From Bacteroidota bacterium (GTDB lineage: Bacteria; Bacteroidota; JABWAT01), in NCBI GenBank assembly GCA_020161835.1, contig JAIUNL010000012.1, forward strand, positions 1 to 35,080: a stretch of 35,080 nucleotides of DNA, in the 5' to 3' direction. How positions within the stretch are numbered: position 1 is the stretch's first letter; the number at the start of each line of letters is the position of its first letter. The notes under the pieces were generated by a model. That model worked only from the letters and a program-made list of their open reading frames with translations. It had not been told where the DNA came from and ran no database searches. The position numbers and the translations under genes are program-made. Below are positions 8,359 to 16,543 of this stretch, piece after piece.

Positions 8359-9143
8359 CGGAGTTATTTACACCATTCAGCCTTTCAGAATATCGTTCCT
8401 TTTTGAACTCATCCTGGGGAACTGAAATTTTGATTTTTGATGAGTTGGATTCTACCAGCAACCATCTGAAAAACCTGCCCGACTTTAATTCTGGCACCGT
8501 AATTCTGGCTGAGACCCAAACAGCCGGCAGAGGTCGTCTTGGCCGTAAATGGGCAGATGAAAAAGGTTCAAACCTGTTATTCAGCATCGGATGGAAAGTC
8601 CAGACAGGTTCTGTTTCAATTCCTTTAACGCCTCTGATCACAGCACTGGCAATCAGAGATGCCGTTCAGCCTCTGACCACAGACATGAAAATTAAATGGC
8701 CGAATGATTTGTTGCTTGACGGTAAGAAATCAGGGGGAATTCTGGTCGAAGCCCGGACGACAGGTGACCAGATGAATCTGATTATTGGCGTCGGGTTAAA
8801 CATCAACCAGACTGAATTCCCATCCTGGCTCGATATTCCGGTCTCAAGTCTTCGCCTCCAGACAGGCAAAACCGTTTCGCGTGAATGGGTTCTTGCTTCG
8901 GTAATGAATAAATTGCAGGAGTATCTGACCCGACTCAGAATAAATAAGACCTCCGATTTGCTGGTTCGTTACCGTCAATGTTGTGACACCCTTGGCAAAC
9001 AAATCAGTTTCAACTTAAAAGATGAATTTCATTCAGGACTTGCAGTTGATATTGCTCAGGATGGATCTTTGCGTATCAACGTAAACGGTGAAATACTCTC
9101 TTTTCAGGGGAATGAAATCTCGCATATCAGGAATCAATCATGA
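8355..9143 (+). CDS. birA: Biotin--[acetyl-CoA-carboxylase] ligase
   Basis: This 262-residue protein attaches biotin to the carboxyl-carrier lysine of acetyl-CoA carboxylase by way of biotinyl-AMP. The nucleotide/biotin loop GRGRLGRKW is at residues 58-66, and KWPNDLLLDGKKSGGIL (114-130) carries the conserved lysine. STSNHLK near residue 33 is the usual family start. There is no N-terminal helix-turn-helix, so it is a monofunctional class I enzyme rather than an E. coli-type BirA repressor. It overlaps the GH13 gene upstream and coaX downstream by 4 bases each (ATGA), so the three are translationally linked. The birA-coaX pairing is common in bacteria; their link to an amylase gene is probably only positional. 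Confidence 0.93.
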   Translation: MTELFTPFSLSEYRSFLNSSWGTEILIFDELDSTSNHLKNLPDFNSGTVILAETQTAGRGRLGRKWADEKGSNLLFSIGWKVQTGSVSIPLTPLITALAIRDAVQPLTTDMKIKWPNDLLLDGKKSGGILVEARTTGDQMNLIIGVGLNINQTEFPSWLDIPVSSLRLQTGKTVSREWVLASVMNKLQEYLTRLRINKTSDLLVRYRQCCDTLGKQISFNLKDEFHSGLAVDIAQDGSLRINVNGEILSFQGNEISHIRNQS

Positions 9144-9916
9144 ATTATTTACTTGCAATCGACATCGGAAACACAAACACAGTTGTTGGCGTCATGGATG
9201 AAGGACGGGTTCTCGTCAGCTGGCGGGTGACAACGGGCAATCTGCAGACAGAAGATGAACTGGGAATGCTGATTCTTTCGTTTCTGCAAAACTCGGGCTT
9301 CCCGATTCATGATATAAAATCGATTGGGATTTGCTCTGTTGTTCCTGATGTCACCATTATTTATCAGAACATTTCACGTAAATATTTCCACAAAGAACCG
9401 TTTACTATTGGGTCAAATTTGAATCTGGGAATCAAGATTTTATATGAGGATCCGAATGCCGTTGGTGCAGATCGTTTGGCAAATGTAATTGCAGCTTTTT
9501 CACGTTATGGCGGACCTGGAATTGTGATTGATTTTGGAACTGCGACTACTTTTGATGTTTATGATGAGTCATGTAACTATCTGGGTGGTGTGATCACGCC
9601 GGGGATTGAAACCAGTGCCATGGCACTTCACCGCCGTGCAGCCAAGTTGCCAAGAATTGAACTGACCTTACCTGATAAAGTAATTGCTACCAATACAACC
9701 GCCAGTATGCAGATTGGAATTTTGCTCGGAGCTTTGGCATCCATGGAAGGTATTATTTCAAAAATTGAAAATGAACTTGGTAAAAAGACCGTTCTCACCC
9801 TCACAGGCGGATTCGGGAAATTTGTACAGGAACATTCGTCACTTACTTTTAATCTTCGGCCCGATCTTGTTCTTGAAGGAATCTGGGAAGTCGGTATAAA
9901 AACAAAGTTGTTTTAA
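9140..9916 (+). CDS. coaX: Type III pantothenate kinase
   Basis: The 258-residue cytoplasmic enzyme phosphorylates pantothenate in the first step of coenzyme A synthesis. Family motifs are all visible: the phosphate loop DIGNTNT (8-14), PNAVGADR (105-112), IDFGTATTFDV (130-140) and GGVITPGIETS (149-159). The length is typical of CoaX. Translation is probably coupled to birA through the ATGA overlap. No terminator of standard form follows; a repeat element starts at 9932. Confidence 0.95.
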   Translation: MNYLLAIDIGNTNTVVGVMDEGRVLVSWRVTTGNLQTEDELGMLILSFLQNSGFPIHDIKSIGICSVVPDVTIIYQNISRKYFHKEPFTIGSNLNLGIKILYEDPNAVGADRLANVIAAFSRYGGPGIVIDFGTATTFDVYDESCNYLGGVITPGIETSAMALHRRAAKLPRIELTLPDKVIATNTTASMQIGILLGALASMEGIISKIENELGKKTVLTLTGGFGKFVQEHSSLTFNLRPDLVLEGIWEVGIKTKLF

Positions 9917-9931
9917 TTCTAACTAAAAACC

Positions 9932-10004
9932 ATGGATGAGCTTCGCAGAACTTCGTTAGCCGGATCCCCGACGGTGGTCGGGGCAGGCTAAGTCCGGGAT
10001 GACA
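9932..10004. repeat. Dispersed hairpin element ending GGATGACA (copy A)
   Basis: It starts ATGGATGAGCTTCGCAGAAC and ends GGATGACA. Inside are nested arms: TTAGCC (9956-9961) with GGCTAA (9986-9991), enclosing CCCCGAC (9966-9972) with GTCGGGG (9977-9983). The same opening 20 bases recur at 10460. Related ends lie at 20526 and 34425. Confidence 0.7.
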
Positions 10005-10078
10005 TCTTTTTTCTTTTTTAATCAGATACCCCGTTGCTTGAAGCTGGGTTATTCATTTATAATTTTTTGAGGTATTTT

Positions 10079-10420
10079 TTGAGTTTATATCCAAATTGTC
10101 CGAAATGCAAATCTGAACATACTTACCACGATGGCATGATGCTGGTCTGCCCCGAATGCGGGAATGAATGGCCTGAAGCGGGAGAAAAAACAGAAGCCAC
10201 CGAAACTGGTGGTGTCCGTGACTGTTTCGGGACGGTTTTAGCAACCGGCGATACCGTTTCGGTGATCAAAGATCTGAAGGTAAAAGGTTATGCTACTGCA
10301 ATCAAAGCAGGGACAAAAGTTAAAAATATCAGGCTGACCGAAGGGGATCACCCGATAGATTGCAAAATTGAAGGATTTGGTGCCATGCAGTTGAAGGCCG
10401 AATTTGTCAAAAAGGTCTAA
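10079..10420 (+). CDS. yjdM: YjdM/PhnA-like zinc-ribbon protein
   Basis: Starting at TTG 10079 the product is 113 residues, close to E. coli YjdM (about 111). The start is set by GAGG at 10069-10072, six bases upstream, and by the conserved N-terminus SLYPNCPKC; the longer open frame from 10034 is not family-like. A zinc ribbon is formed by C7/C10 and C24/C27 (NCPKC and VCPECGNEW). The C-terminal part ([23 protein letters not shown], then [20 protein letters not shown]) is the PhnA-type small barrel. The old name derives from position near the E. coli phn operon; YjdM itself is not needed for phosphonate use and its function remains open. It stands alone between two copies of one repeat. Confidence 0.9.
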   Translation: MSLYPNCPKCKSEHTYHDGMMLVCPECGNEWPEAGEKTEATETGGVRDCFGTVLATGDTVSVIKDLKVKGYATAIKAGTKVKNIRLTEGDHPIDCKIEGFGAMQLKAEFVKKV

Positions 10421-10425
10421 TTTTA

Positions 10426-10533
10426 GGGCACCACTAAAAACCTTCTTATTTTCCTTATAATGGATGAGCTTCGCAGAACTGCGTTAACCCAATCAAGTTG
10501 AGGATGACATTGTTGAGGTTTTTAGGAGTGCCC
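10426..10533. terminator. Long imperfect inverted repeat between convergent genes
   Basis: GGGCACCACTAAAAACC (10426-10442) faces GGTTTTTAGGAGTGCCC (10517-10533), with 15 of 17 positions complementary. The arms enclose repeat copy B. They lie just after the yjdM stop and just before the stop of the convergent HAD gene. A bidirectional terminator is plausible, although the loop is long. Confidence 0.45.
10460..10509. repeat. Dispersed element ending GGATGACA (copy B)
   Basis: It shares ATGGATGAGCTTCGCAGAAC with copy A and ends GGATGACA. The middle differs, with a small CAA-TCAAG-TTG hairpin; the TCAAG loop is also that of the copy at 20509. With copy A it brackets yjdM in direct orientation. 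Confidence 0.65.
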
Positions 10534-10534
10534 T

Positions 10535-11185
10535 TTACTTTTCCACCCACTTCCAGCCGGTGAATTCGCCGGTTTCGATATTGAAAATGTCGGTGATTTC
10601 GAGTCCGTTGGTCAGATGAACGGTTGGGATTCCGGCGAGACGTGATCCTTTTACATTATTTGGGTTGTCATCAATAAAAATGACTTCGTCCGGTTTCAGA
10701 TTCTGATCTGCGAGTACGTGTTCATAAATTGCAACGTCCGGTTTTCGCAAATGTACCTCAAATGAGTAATACATTTTATTAAAAAGAACCGAAAGATCCT
10801 TCAAACCAAATGTATCATGAACATACCGGTTGAAAAATTCAATGTGAATTGAGTTGGTGTTACTGAGTAAAAAAGTCGGATAAAAGGATTTTACTTTTTC
10901 AAGCAGGGGGATTCTTTCAGGCGGAATATCCTTGATCATAATGTTCCATGCATGATCAAACTCTGTATCTGAAACCCAATGGTTGAGTCTTTCTCTGATC
11001 TGGTTCCGAAATTCACTGTCTGCTATCAAACCCATTTCATATTGATCGAAAATATCCATTTGAGAGTGGAATGAAAAGTGATCTTTGAACTGGTCGAAAC
11101 CGTACTCATGAAAGGTTTTCACCGTTTCGTTATAATCAATATTGACAATAACTCCACCGAGATCGAAAATAATTGCTTTCAGCAT
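10535..11185 (-). CDS. HAD-family phosphatase, YihX-like
   Basis: The ATG at 11185 gives 216 residues and has AGGA six bases upstream; the longer frame from TTG 11239 adds an unconserved leader that overlaps the promoter. HAD motifs are visible: FDLGGVIVNID at the start (nucleophile D8; the usual second aspartate is glycine, as YihX has FDLGNVIVDID), LLSNTNS as motif II, LRKPDVAIYEH with the motif III lysine, and IFIDDNPNNV as motif IV. E. coli YihX dephosphorylates alpha-D-glucose-1-phosphate, which would fit an alpha-glucan setting, but substrate cannot be fixed by sequence in this superfamily. It is transcribed alone from a divergent promoter. Confidence 0.85.
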   Translation of the reverse strand: MLKAIIFDLGGVIVNIDYNETVKTFHEYGFDQFKDHFSFHSQMDIFDQYEMGLIADSEFRNQIRERLNHWVSDTEFDHAWNIMIKDIPPERIPLLEKVKSFYPTFLLSNTNSIHIEFFNRYVHDTFGLKDLSVLFNKMYYSFEVHLRKPDVAIYEHVLADQNLKPDEVIFIDDNPNNVKGSRLAGIPTVHLTNGLEITDIFNIETGEFTGWKWVEK

Positions 11186-11208
11186 GAAAAATCCTGTTTT
11201 TAAGGGCA

Positions 11209-11239
11209 CAAAACTAAGGAAACAATTCTTCAGAACCAA
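11209..11239 (-). promoter_or_regulatory. Bacteroidota-type promoter for the HAD gene
   Basis: On the minus strand a TTG (11239-11237) is followed after exactly 20 bases by TAGTTTTG (11216-11209). This is a full match to TTG-N20-TAnnTTTG. It would start transcription about 15-20 bases before the ATG at 11185. Confidence 0.6.
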
Positions 11240-11289
11240 TTGAAACGGTTTTGCTGAAAGGGAAGCAGCAGATGGATTTGGTCGTCAGG

Positions 11290-11320
11290 TTGAGTTTAAG
11301 TTGCCCTGCCCGTAACTTTA
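11290..11320 (+). promoter_or_regulatory. Candidate promoter for the cytochrome-trpD operon
   Basis: TTG at 11290-11292 is followed after 20 bases by TAACTTTA (11313-11320), seven of eight matches to TAnnTTTG when read as TAnnTTTR. It lies 24 bases before the lipoprotein ATG at 11344 and diverges from the HAD promoter. Confidence 0.35.
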
Positions 11321-11343
11321 AGTCCTTTACTTTTAAAGCCATT

Positions 11344-12609
11344 ATGAAAAAAATCTCTTTGTTGCTAGCTGTAAGTTTGCTGATGGTTCAGGGGTGTTCC
11401 TGGTTTGAACCTTCTATTACCATCGTTTTTACCCACAATACCAACGGATTTCTCGAAGATTGTGGTTGTTCCGGACATAAATATGGTGGACTTCACCGCC
11501 GGTCAGCAGTTTTTACAACGGTTGCCGAAAATGATCCGGAGGCGTTATATCTCGATGCAGGTGATGTGATTTCGACTTATTCCCGTTTTCCTTTGAAAGA
11601 TCAGTATGTAACTGAAATCATGAAACGTCTCAGATACACCGCAATTGGTGTAGGTGATCAGGAGTTTGTGAACGGATTTCAGTTTTATGAGGATCATTTC
11701 AAAGGTTTACCCATGATCAGCAGCAACATGCCTGATGCGGGGAAATCGGGTGAAATCATCAAACGAAAAAATGTTCAGATTGCCATTATCAGTCTGCTGA
11801 ATCCTGCTTTTACAACTTCACTTGCTGATTCCATTCAATTTTCACTGGATATCATTCCGCCAAAAATTGTTCTGAAGCAACTGATCGAAAAATTCAAACT
11901 TGAGAATATTCCGAATATCGTTTTGCTTTCACAACTTGGCCTTGAAAAAGACAAAGAACTTGCCGCTGAATTTCCGGAACTGTCTCTGATTATATCGGGG
12001 CATGATCAGGATCCGAAAGACTCCCTATGGGTTGTGAATGAAACGCCAATTGTTCAGGCCGGACCTGATGGTGAACGGGTTGGGATTCTGGAAGGGAAGT
12101 TTCTTTCAGGAAAATATGTGATCAAACAGTTTAACCGCATTTTGCTGGATTCGACGATTCTTGCAGATTCTCTGATTTATGCCAAAATCAGGAGGTATCA
12201 TGCTGAAACTGATTCAACATTTGGTCAGGTTGAAACGAAAATCCTGCCGGATAATCCGTCAAAAACAGAATGTATGAGTTGTCATCAGGATGTATATGAC
12301 CGGTGGCTGAAAACACCCCACGCACACGCATGGGAAACCCTGGTTCAGGCAGGAATTGAAAAAGATCCGGATTGTCAGCCGTGTCACTCGACAAATTATG
12401 GCGAAACAGTCGGATTCAGAGCCACAAATTTTACGATGAAATGGGCAACGGTAAACTGTCAGCAGTGTCACACCGCCCATGTTGAACCCGGTGCGAAAAA
12501 GTGTATCGTGACGGCATCAAAGAATACAGAAAAAGATTGTGCAACTTGCCACACGTCACACCGGAGTCCCAATTTTGATTATAAAACCTATCTGCAGAAG
12601 GTTCACTGA
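11344..12609 (+). CDS. Lipoprotein with degenerate UshA/5'-nucleotidase-like domain fused to a tetraheme cytochrome c554-like domain
   Basis: The ATG at 11344 gives 421 residues with a lipoprotein signal (VQGC, cysteine 18); the open frame from 11251 adds a non-signal leader. Residues about 25-280 follow the 5'-nucleotidase metallophosphatase fold (VFTHNTNG, LDAGD, VGDQEF, LLSQLG, ISGHDQDP). Many metal ligands are changed: NDxHG to NTNG, GNHE to GDQE, SHLG to SQLG. An unusual CGC (C40, C42) stands in DCGCSGHKYGGLHRR, a motif I associate with the UshA-like (seleno)protein group. Residues about 305-410 hold four CxxCH heme sites (C310, C344, C372, C399) in a cytochrome c554-type layout. It should work in redox chemistry in the periplasm or envelope; the reaction is unknown. 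trpD follows 10 bases later. Confidence 0.85.
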   Translation: MKKISLLLAVSLLMVQGCSWFEPSITIVFTHNTNGFLEDCGCSGHKYGGLHRRSAVFTTVAENDPEALYLDAGDVISTYSRFPLKDQYVTEIMKRLRYTAIGVGDQEFVNGFQFYEDHFKGLPMISSNMPDAGKSGEIIKRKNVQIAIISLLNPAFTTSLADSIQFSLDIIPPKIVLKQLIEKFKLENIPNIVLLSQLGLEKDKELAAEFPELSLIISGHDQDPKDSLWVVNETPIVQAGPDGERVGILEGKFLSGKYVIKQFNRILLDSTILADSLIYAKIRRYHAETDSTFGQVETKILPDNPSKTECMSCHQDVYDRWLKTPHAHAWETLVQAGIEKDPDCQPCHSTNYGETVGFRATNFTMKWATVNCQQCHTAHVEPGAKKCIVTASKNTEKDCATCHTSHRSPNFDYKTYLQKVH

Positions 12610-12619
12610 GGAGTTTTGA

Positions 12620-13642
12620 ATGATTCAGTCCGCATTGAAAAAAGTAATTGAAGGTCACCATCTTACCCGCGAAGAATCGTATCAGGTGATGCATGATATT
12701 ATGGATGGAAAGGCCTTGCCAACACAAATTGCCGGGTATCTCGTTGCCCTTCGGATGAAGGGTGAAGTTGTAGATGAAATTGTGGGTTCTGCCCAGGCGA
12801 TGCGGGATTTTGCAACCATCGTCAAACCGGCTTCTTTGAACCTGACCGATACCTGCGGAACCGGTGGGGATGCATCTGGGACGTTCAATATTTCAACCGC
12901 AGCAGCTTTTGTTGCAGCGGCAGCCGGCGTTAAAGTTGCCAAACACGGGAATCGGGCAGTTTCCAGCCAATCAGGAAGTGCAGATGTTCTTCAGTCTTTG
13001 GGAATTAATATTTCATTGACGGCTGATCAGATGGCTTCGTGTGTTGATGAAGTCGGAATCGGATTTCTTTTCGCACAGACTTTGCATCCGGCCATGAAAA
13101 ATGCAATCGGACCCCGTCGTGAACTGGCAGTCAGAACCATTTTTAATATGCTGGGTCCGCTCACAAATCCTGCAAAAGCTAAGCGTCAGGTAATCGGTGT
13201 ATTTCATCCGGGACTGACCGAATTATTTGCTGAAGTTCTTAAGGAAATGGGTTCTGAACATGTTCTGGTTGTTCATGGCATTGGTGGCTACGATGAATAT
13301 TCGGTCGTGGGCGCCACTCAGGTAACTGAACTGAAAAACGGAGATATCAGAACTTACCGGGTGAATCCGATCGAATTTGGGCTCCGTGAGCAAAAACATG
13401 AAGATTTGCTGGGTGGTACTCCTGAAGAAAACGCCAAAATTATTCTGGATATTTTTTCAGGAAAGGAAACCGGAGCACCCCGTGCTGTTGTTTCAGTCAA
13501 TGCCGGTGCTGCAATTTATGTTAGCGGACTTGCAGAAACCCACTTTGCCGGTTATGAACTTGCTGAACAGGCAATTTCAGAAGGGAAAGCCTGGGAAATT
13601 CTGGAGAATTTGTCATCATTCACAAAAAAGTTTACAAGCTAA
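12620..13642 (+). CDS. trpD: Anthranilate phosphoribosyltransferase
   Basis: The 340-residue enzyme joins anthranilate to PRPP in tryptophan synthesis. The PRPP-binding loop DTCGTGGDASGTFNIST contains GTGGD at 80-84, and KHGNRAVSS (108-116) contributes to the anthranilate site. GPRRELAVRTIFNMLGPLTNP further on is also conserved. GAGGAG lies just upstream of the ATG. No other trp gene is in the window, so the pathway is split in this genome. It is cotranscribed with a multiheme lipoprotein gene, an unusual partner. Confidence 0.95.
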   Translation: MIQSALKKVIEGHHLTREESYQVMHDIMDGKALPTQIAGYLVALRMKGEVVDEIVGSAQAMRDFATIVKPASLNLTDTCGTGGDASGTFNISTAAAFVAAAAGVKVAKHGNRAVSSQSGSADVLQSLGINISLTADQMASCVDEVGIGFLFAQTLHPAMKNAIGPRRELAVRTIFNMLGPLTNPAKAKRQVIGVFHPGLTELFAEVLKEMGSEHVLVVHGIGGYDEYSVVGATQVTELKNGDIRTYRVNPIEFGLREQKHEDLLGGTPEENAKIILDIFSGKETGAPRAVVSVNAGAAIYVSGLAETHFAGYELAEQAISEGKAWEILENLSSFTKKFTS

Positions 13643-13664
13643 ACAACCCGTCTTAAGAGGAAAA

Positions 13665-13961
13665 ATGAATATCTACATCATTGATGCCATCCTTCCGGAA
13701 GAAATGTCGGAAGGTTTTCTTTCTCTGATTCCGTTTCAGCGGGCACGGGTCGGGCAATTAATGTCTGATCGGAAATTGCTTGGTTACAGTTTAGCTGCTG
13801 ACCGTTCAAAATTATGGATTACCCTTTCTGCAGATTCCCGTGAAGAAGCCCGGGTAATTTTAAAAACCTTTCCCCTTTTTCCCTGGATGACCTGTACCAT
13901 TCATGAACTTGCGTTCCATCATACCAGTCAGAGTTTGCTGCCGGAAATTTCGCAGAATTGA
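13665..13961 (+). CDS. Small muconolactone-isomerase-like (dimeric alpha-beta barrel) protein
   Basis: The ATG at 13665, preceded by AGAGG at 13656-13660, gives 98 residues; the longer open frame starts inside trpD and is not real there. The pattern is that of muconolactone delta-isomerase/YciI-like small proteins: an N-terminal strand MNIYIIDAILP, then LIPFQRARVGQLMSDRKLLGYSLA, DRSKLWITLSADSREEA and a final FPLFPWMTCTIHELAFH. No aromatic-degradation genes are near, so an actual muconolactone role is unlikely. It follows trpD by 22 bases and is probably the last gene of that operon. Function is unassigned. Confidence 0.7.
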   Translation: MNIYIIDAILPEEMSEGFLSLIPFQRARVGQLMSDRKLLGYSLAADRSKLWITLSADSREEARVILKTFPLFPWMTCTIHELAFHHTSQSLLPEISQN

Positions 13962-13966
13962 GGAAT

Positions 13967-14020
13967 TAGTAGGTAGTAGGTAGTAGGTAGTAGGTAGTAG
14001 GTAGTAGGTAGTAGGTAGTA
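13967..14020. repeat. Perfect heptamer tandem repeat TAGTAGG
   Basis: Seven complete TAGTAGG units plus five bases follow without a mismatch, starting five bases after the preceding stop codon. It is the cleanest of the heptamer arrays here. Perfect identity suggests recent expansion and likely copy-number variation. Confidence 0.95.
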
Positions 14021-14228
14021 AAAATTAGATATGAAATTTAGAAACAACAATTCAAAATTTAAAATGCACAATTTATAATTTCCGTCGCAATTCTACTGCC
14101 TACTGTCTACTATATGCTAAACTTCCAGTCCCGCCTTTTTGTTATCTTTCCGTTAATTTCCACCCAGAGTTTCTGCCATTTGCCTTCCTTTCCTTAACTT
14201 TGAGGAAAATTTTCAGGAAAATCTTACT
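14021..14228. repeat. AT-rich spacer with inverted heptamer array
   Basis: The first part is AT-rich with short near-repeats (TTCAAAATTTAAAATGC, ACAATTTATAATT). At 14092-14112 three heptamers TCTACTG, CCTACTG, TCTACTA stand in inverted orientation relative to TAGTAGG, so the two arrays could pair. No gene is seen. A weak AGGA at 14215 precedes the next gene. Confidence 0.6.
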
Positions 14229-16541
14229 TTGCTTCCAATTTCAACCCTGATTCAAATGGCAAAATGGTTTGCTCCGGGACTCAAACTCGAGCAATCGGGT
14301 CCGTTTCTAGAGCTGGCCGCAAAATATGGTCAGCCGGCAGAATCGGCCATGCCGACTGAACTGCTGAGTCTTGGCCTGAAAATGTTTGCCCGCGGACTTT
14401 ACACATCACTCATTTATCAAACCCGAACCAACTGGAAATGGCCTTACTGGCTTGAACGCCAATCCAATCCGAATGATCCTGCTTTTCAATCGATTGCACA
14501 TCTGGTGATCAACCAAAACCGGGTTTTCAGAAACTGGACTTTACTGGGTCTGCCAGATCATGAATCCCGGCTGGTCGTTGACCCGGCAATGATGCTCACG
14601 CCGTTGAAAGATGGATATTCCATTGAATTCTGGATTCAGGAAGGAATTGAGTTATCTCCCATTTTCAAAGGGGAAGAAAATCCTGCAGATTTCGTCCATA
14701 ACCGGTTTCCATTTTTGAGGCGTCAGGCTGAATTTGAAACGGGAATTACCATCCGCCAAAATATTTTTGTGAGTACGTTTTCTGGGTTGGATTTCGGGTT
14801 TACACGACTCAAAATCAGGAATACCTCACCAAAATCACAATCTGTTAAAATCTGGATGTCCATTCGACCTTACAATCCAGAAGGAATTGCACCGGTTCAT
14901 CATTTAAAATTTAATCCTGATCAGAGAACCTGGTGGACAGAAAATGCTCCTGTTGCTGTTTTGCTGCAATCACCCGCCTCTGTGTTTTGCGGAAATGCAG
15001 AAGAAGGCGATGTCTGGCTGATGAACCGCCATAAAAAAAATGTAGAAGAAACCCGTTGTCCGGCCGGACTTGCTTCATCAGCATCAGTTTTTAACCTGAC
15101 TATTGCACCGGGAGCCACAGAAAATCTGGATTTTTCGTTTCCGCTTAATCAGGATAAAGAGTTAAATACCCTGGACTGGAATGACAAGGCTTTTTTCAAT
15201 TATGGAAGGGCAAAAAGCCGGTTTTATTACCGCTGGAACCGGAAGTGGGAAAGAAAACTGGATATCCAGATTCCTGATGAGGAATTAAACAGACTCACAG
15301 CATCCTGTCTGACCAATCAATCCATCTTTTGTCTTGGGAAAAGTCTTTCTCCCGGCTACCTTATTTATGATGATTTTTGGTTCCGTGATGCAGCCTTTTT
15401 AGGGCACATGCTTTTAAAATCGGGGCAATTTGAATCCGTCAGAGAAATCATCCGACATTTTCCTGATCATCAGAAAGGCGACGGATTTTTTCAGAGTCAG
15501 GAAGGGGAGTGGGATTCGAACGGACAGGTTTTGTGGCTCGTGAATCAGTACTGGAAATATACCCGGGATGAAAATTTGCTGCATGAACTTTATCCGTCGC
15601 TTGTTGCCGGTGCAAAATGGATCCAGAAAAAGCGAAACCAGAATTCCGATTCTGAAGTAAAGGGAATGCTTCCTGCCGGATTCAGTGCAGAACATTTTGG
15701 GGCAAACGATTACTATTTCTGGGATAATTTCTGGAGTCTTGCGGGACTGGAAGCTTTATCAGAACTGGCATACGATCTGAATTATAAGAATACAAAAACC
15801 TGGCTTGAACCAGAAAAAAACGCCTATCGGGAACGACTTTCCGATCTGGTCAGAAAATCGATGAAAACGAATGATGGCGTTTTGTCAGCGTCACCAAAAC
15901 GTGGTTTTGATGGCGGTGCAATCGGAAATGTGGTCACCGCCTATCCGCTTCAACTTGAAGGATTTGAAGAACCCGCTTTTTCAACTTCAGAAAGATTACT
16001 GGCTGATTTTGGAATGAACGGGTTGTTTTACCATCCGGTAGCCCATACCGGAATCAATATTTACCTGACTTTGCAACTGCTTCATTGTCAGATTTATCAG
16101 CGCCGGACTGATTTCTGGGTTGATCTGGAGAAAATAGCAAAATTGGCAAGTCCGACCGGAACCTGGCCGGAGGCGCTTCATCCGCAATTATTGGGTGGTG
16201 TGATGGGTGAAGGTCATCACGGTTGGGCAAATGCAGAATGGGCTTCGATCATCCGGGATGCACTGGTTTGTGACTGGAACGGTGAACTTTGGGTAACGCC
16301 CGCTTTGAATCCGGTTTGGTTGGAAACCCCCGGTTACCTTAAAATAAAAGATACTGCAACACCTTTTGGGAAACTCTCGTTTGAGTTAATCTGGGATGAA
16401 AATCAGATTGTGCTGAACTGGAATCCTGACCTTCACTCGAAACCAAAAAAGATTTTCTGGTGGCTTCCTGAGAAGGATGAGGCGGTTGAGTTGGGAATGG
16501 AGAAAAGTAGTTACAAGTTACAAGTGGTAGGTGGTAAGTGA
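14229..16541 (+). CDS. Six-hairpin (alpha/alpha)6-barrel glycosidase-like protein
   Basis: The 770-residue protein has no signal peptide and is probably cytoplasmic. Residues about 90-330 form a beta-rich N-terminal domain; from about 345 an (alpha/alpha)6-barrel begins. Features shared with GH15/GH63/GH133-type clans include YLIYDDFWFRDAAFLGHMLL (FRD at 385-387), GEWDSNGQVLWLVNQYWKYTRD (from 426) with a candidate acid at E427 or D429, YYFWDNFW (496-502), TGTWPEALHP (643-652, E648) and GEGHHGWANAEW (660-671). A glucosidase or debranching-type action on alpha-glucan is inferred, not shown. The start is uncertain: TTG 14229 has AGGA ten bases upstream, while ATG 14256 lacks a ribosome site. The last residues, about YKLQVVGGK, are encoded by a heptamer repeat that runs over the stop. 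Confidence 0.7.
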   Translation: MLPISTLIQMAKWFAPGLKLEQSGPFLELAAKYGQPAESAMPTELLSLGLKMFARGLYTSLIYQTRTNWKWPYWLERQSNPNDPAFQSIAHLVINQNRVFRNWTLLGLPDHESRLVVDPAMMLTPLKDGYSIEFWIQEGIELSPIFKGEENPADFVHNRFPFLRRQAEFETGITIRQNIFVSTFSGLDFGFTRLKIRNTSPKSQSVKIWMSIRPYNPEGIAPVHHLKFNPDQRTWWTENAPVAVLLQSPASVFCGNAEEGDVWLMNRHKKNVEETRCPAGLASSASVFNLTIAPGATENLDFSFPLNQDKELNTLDWNDKAFFNYGRAKSRFYYRWNRKWERKLDIQIPDEELNRLTASCLTNQSIFCLGKSLSPGYLIYDDFWFRDAAFLGHMLLKSGQFESVREIIRHFPDHQKGDGFFQSQEGEWDSNGQVLWLVNQYWKYTRDENLLHELYPSLVAGAKWIQKKRNQNSDSEVKGMLPAGFSAEHFGANDYYFWDNFWSLAGLEALSELAYDLNYKNTKTWLEPEKNAYRERLSDLVRKSMKTNDGVLSASPKRGFDGGAIGNVVTAYPLQLEGFEEPAFSTSERLLADFGMNGLFYHPVAHTGINIYLTLQLLHCQIYQRRTDFWVDLEKIAKLASPTGTWPEALHPQLLGGVMGEGHHGWANAEWASIIRDALVCDWNGELWVTPALNPVWLETPGYLKIKDTATPFGKLSFELIWDENQIVLNWNPDLHSKPKKIFWWLPEKDEAVELGMEKSSYKLQVVGGK

Positions 16542-16543
16542 AC
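16509..16543. repeat. Heptamer array spanning a stop codon
   Basis: Units AGTTACA, AGTTACA, AGTGGTA, GGTGGTA and AGTGAAC run in register. The TGA stop of the glycosidase gene (16539-16541) lies inside the fifth unit, so the array supplies the C-terminal codons. GGTGGTA also opens the array at 6457. Confidence 0.8.

Noticed and set aside
12290..12560. Minus-strand open frames over the heme-binding region
   Set aside because: They are complements of a clearly coding CxxCH-rich frame and have no ribosome sites or recognisable products.
13377..13664. Long 5' extension of the small muconolactone-isomerase-like gene inside trpD
   Set aside because: The extension is the out-of-frame shadow of trpD; ATG 13665 has a good ribosome-binding site and fits the family length.
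13967..14020. TAGTAGG array considered as a CRISPR or an origin with DnaA-box-like iterons
   Set aside because: There are no spacers between units, the unit is only seven bases, and no replication gene is near.
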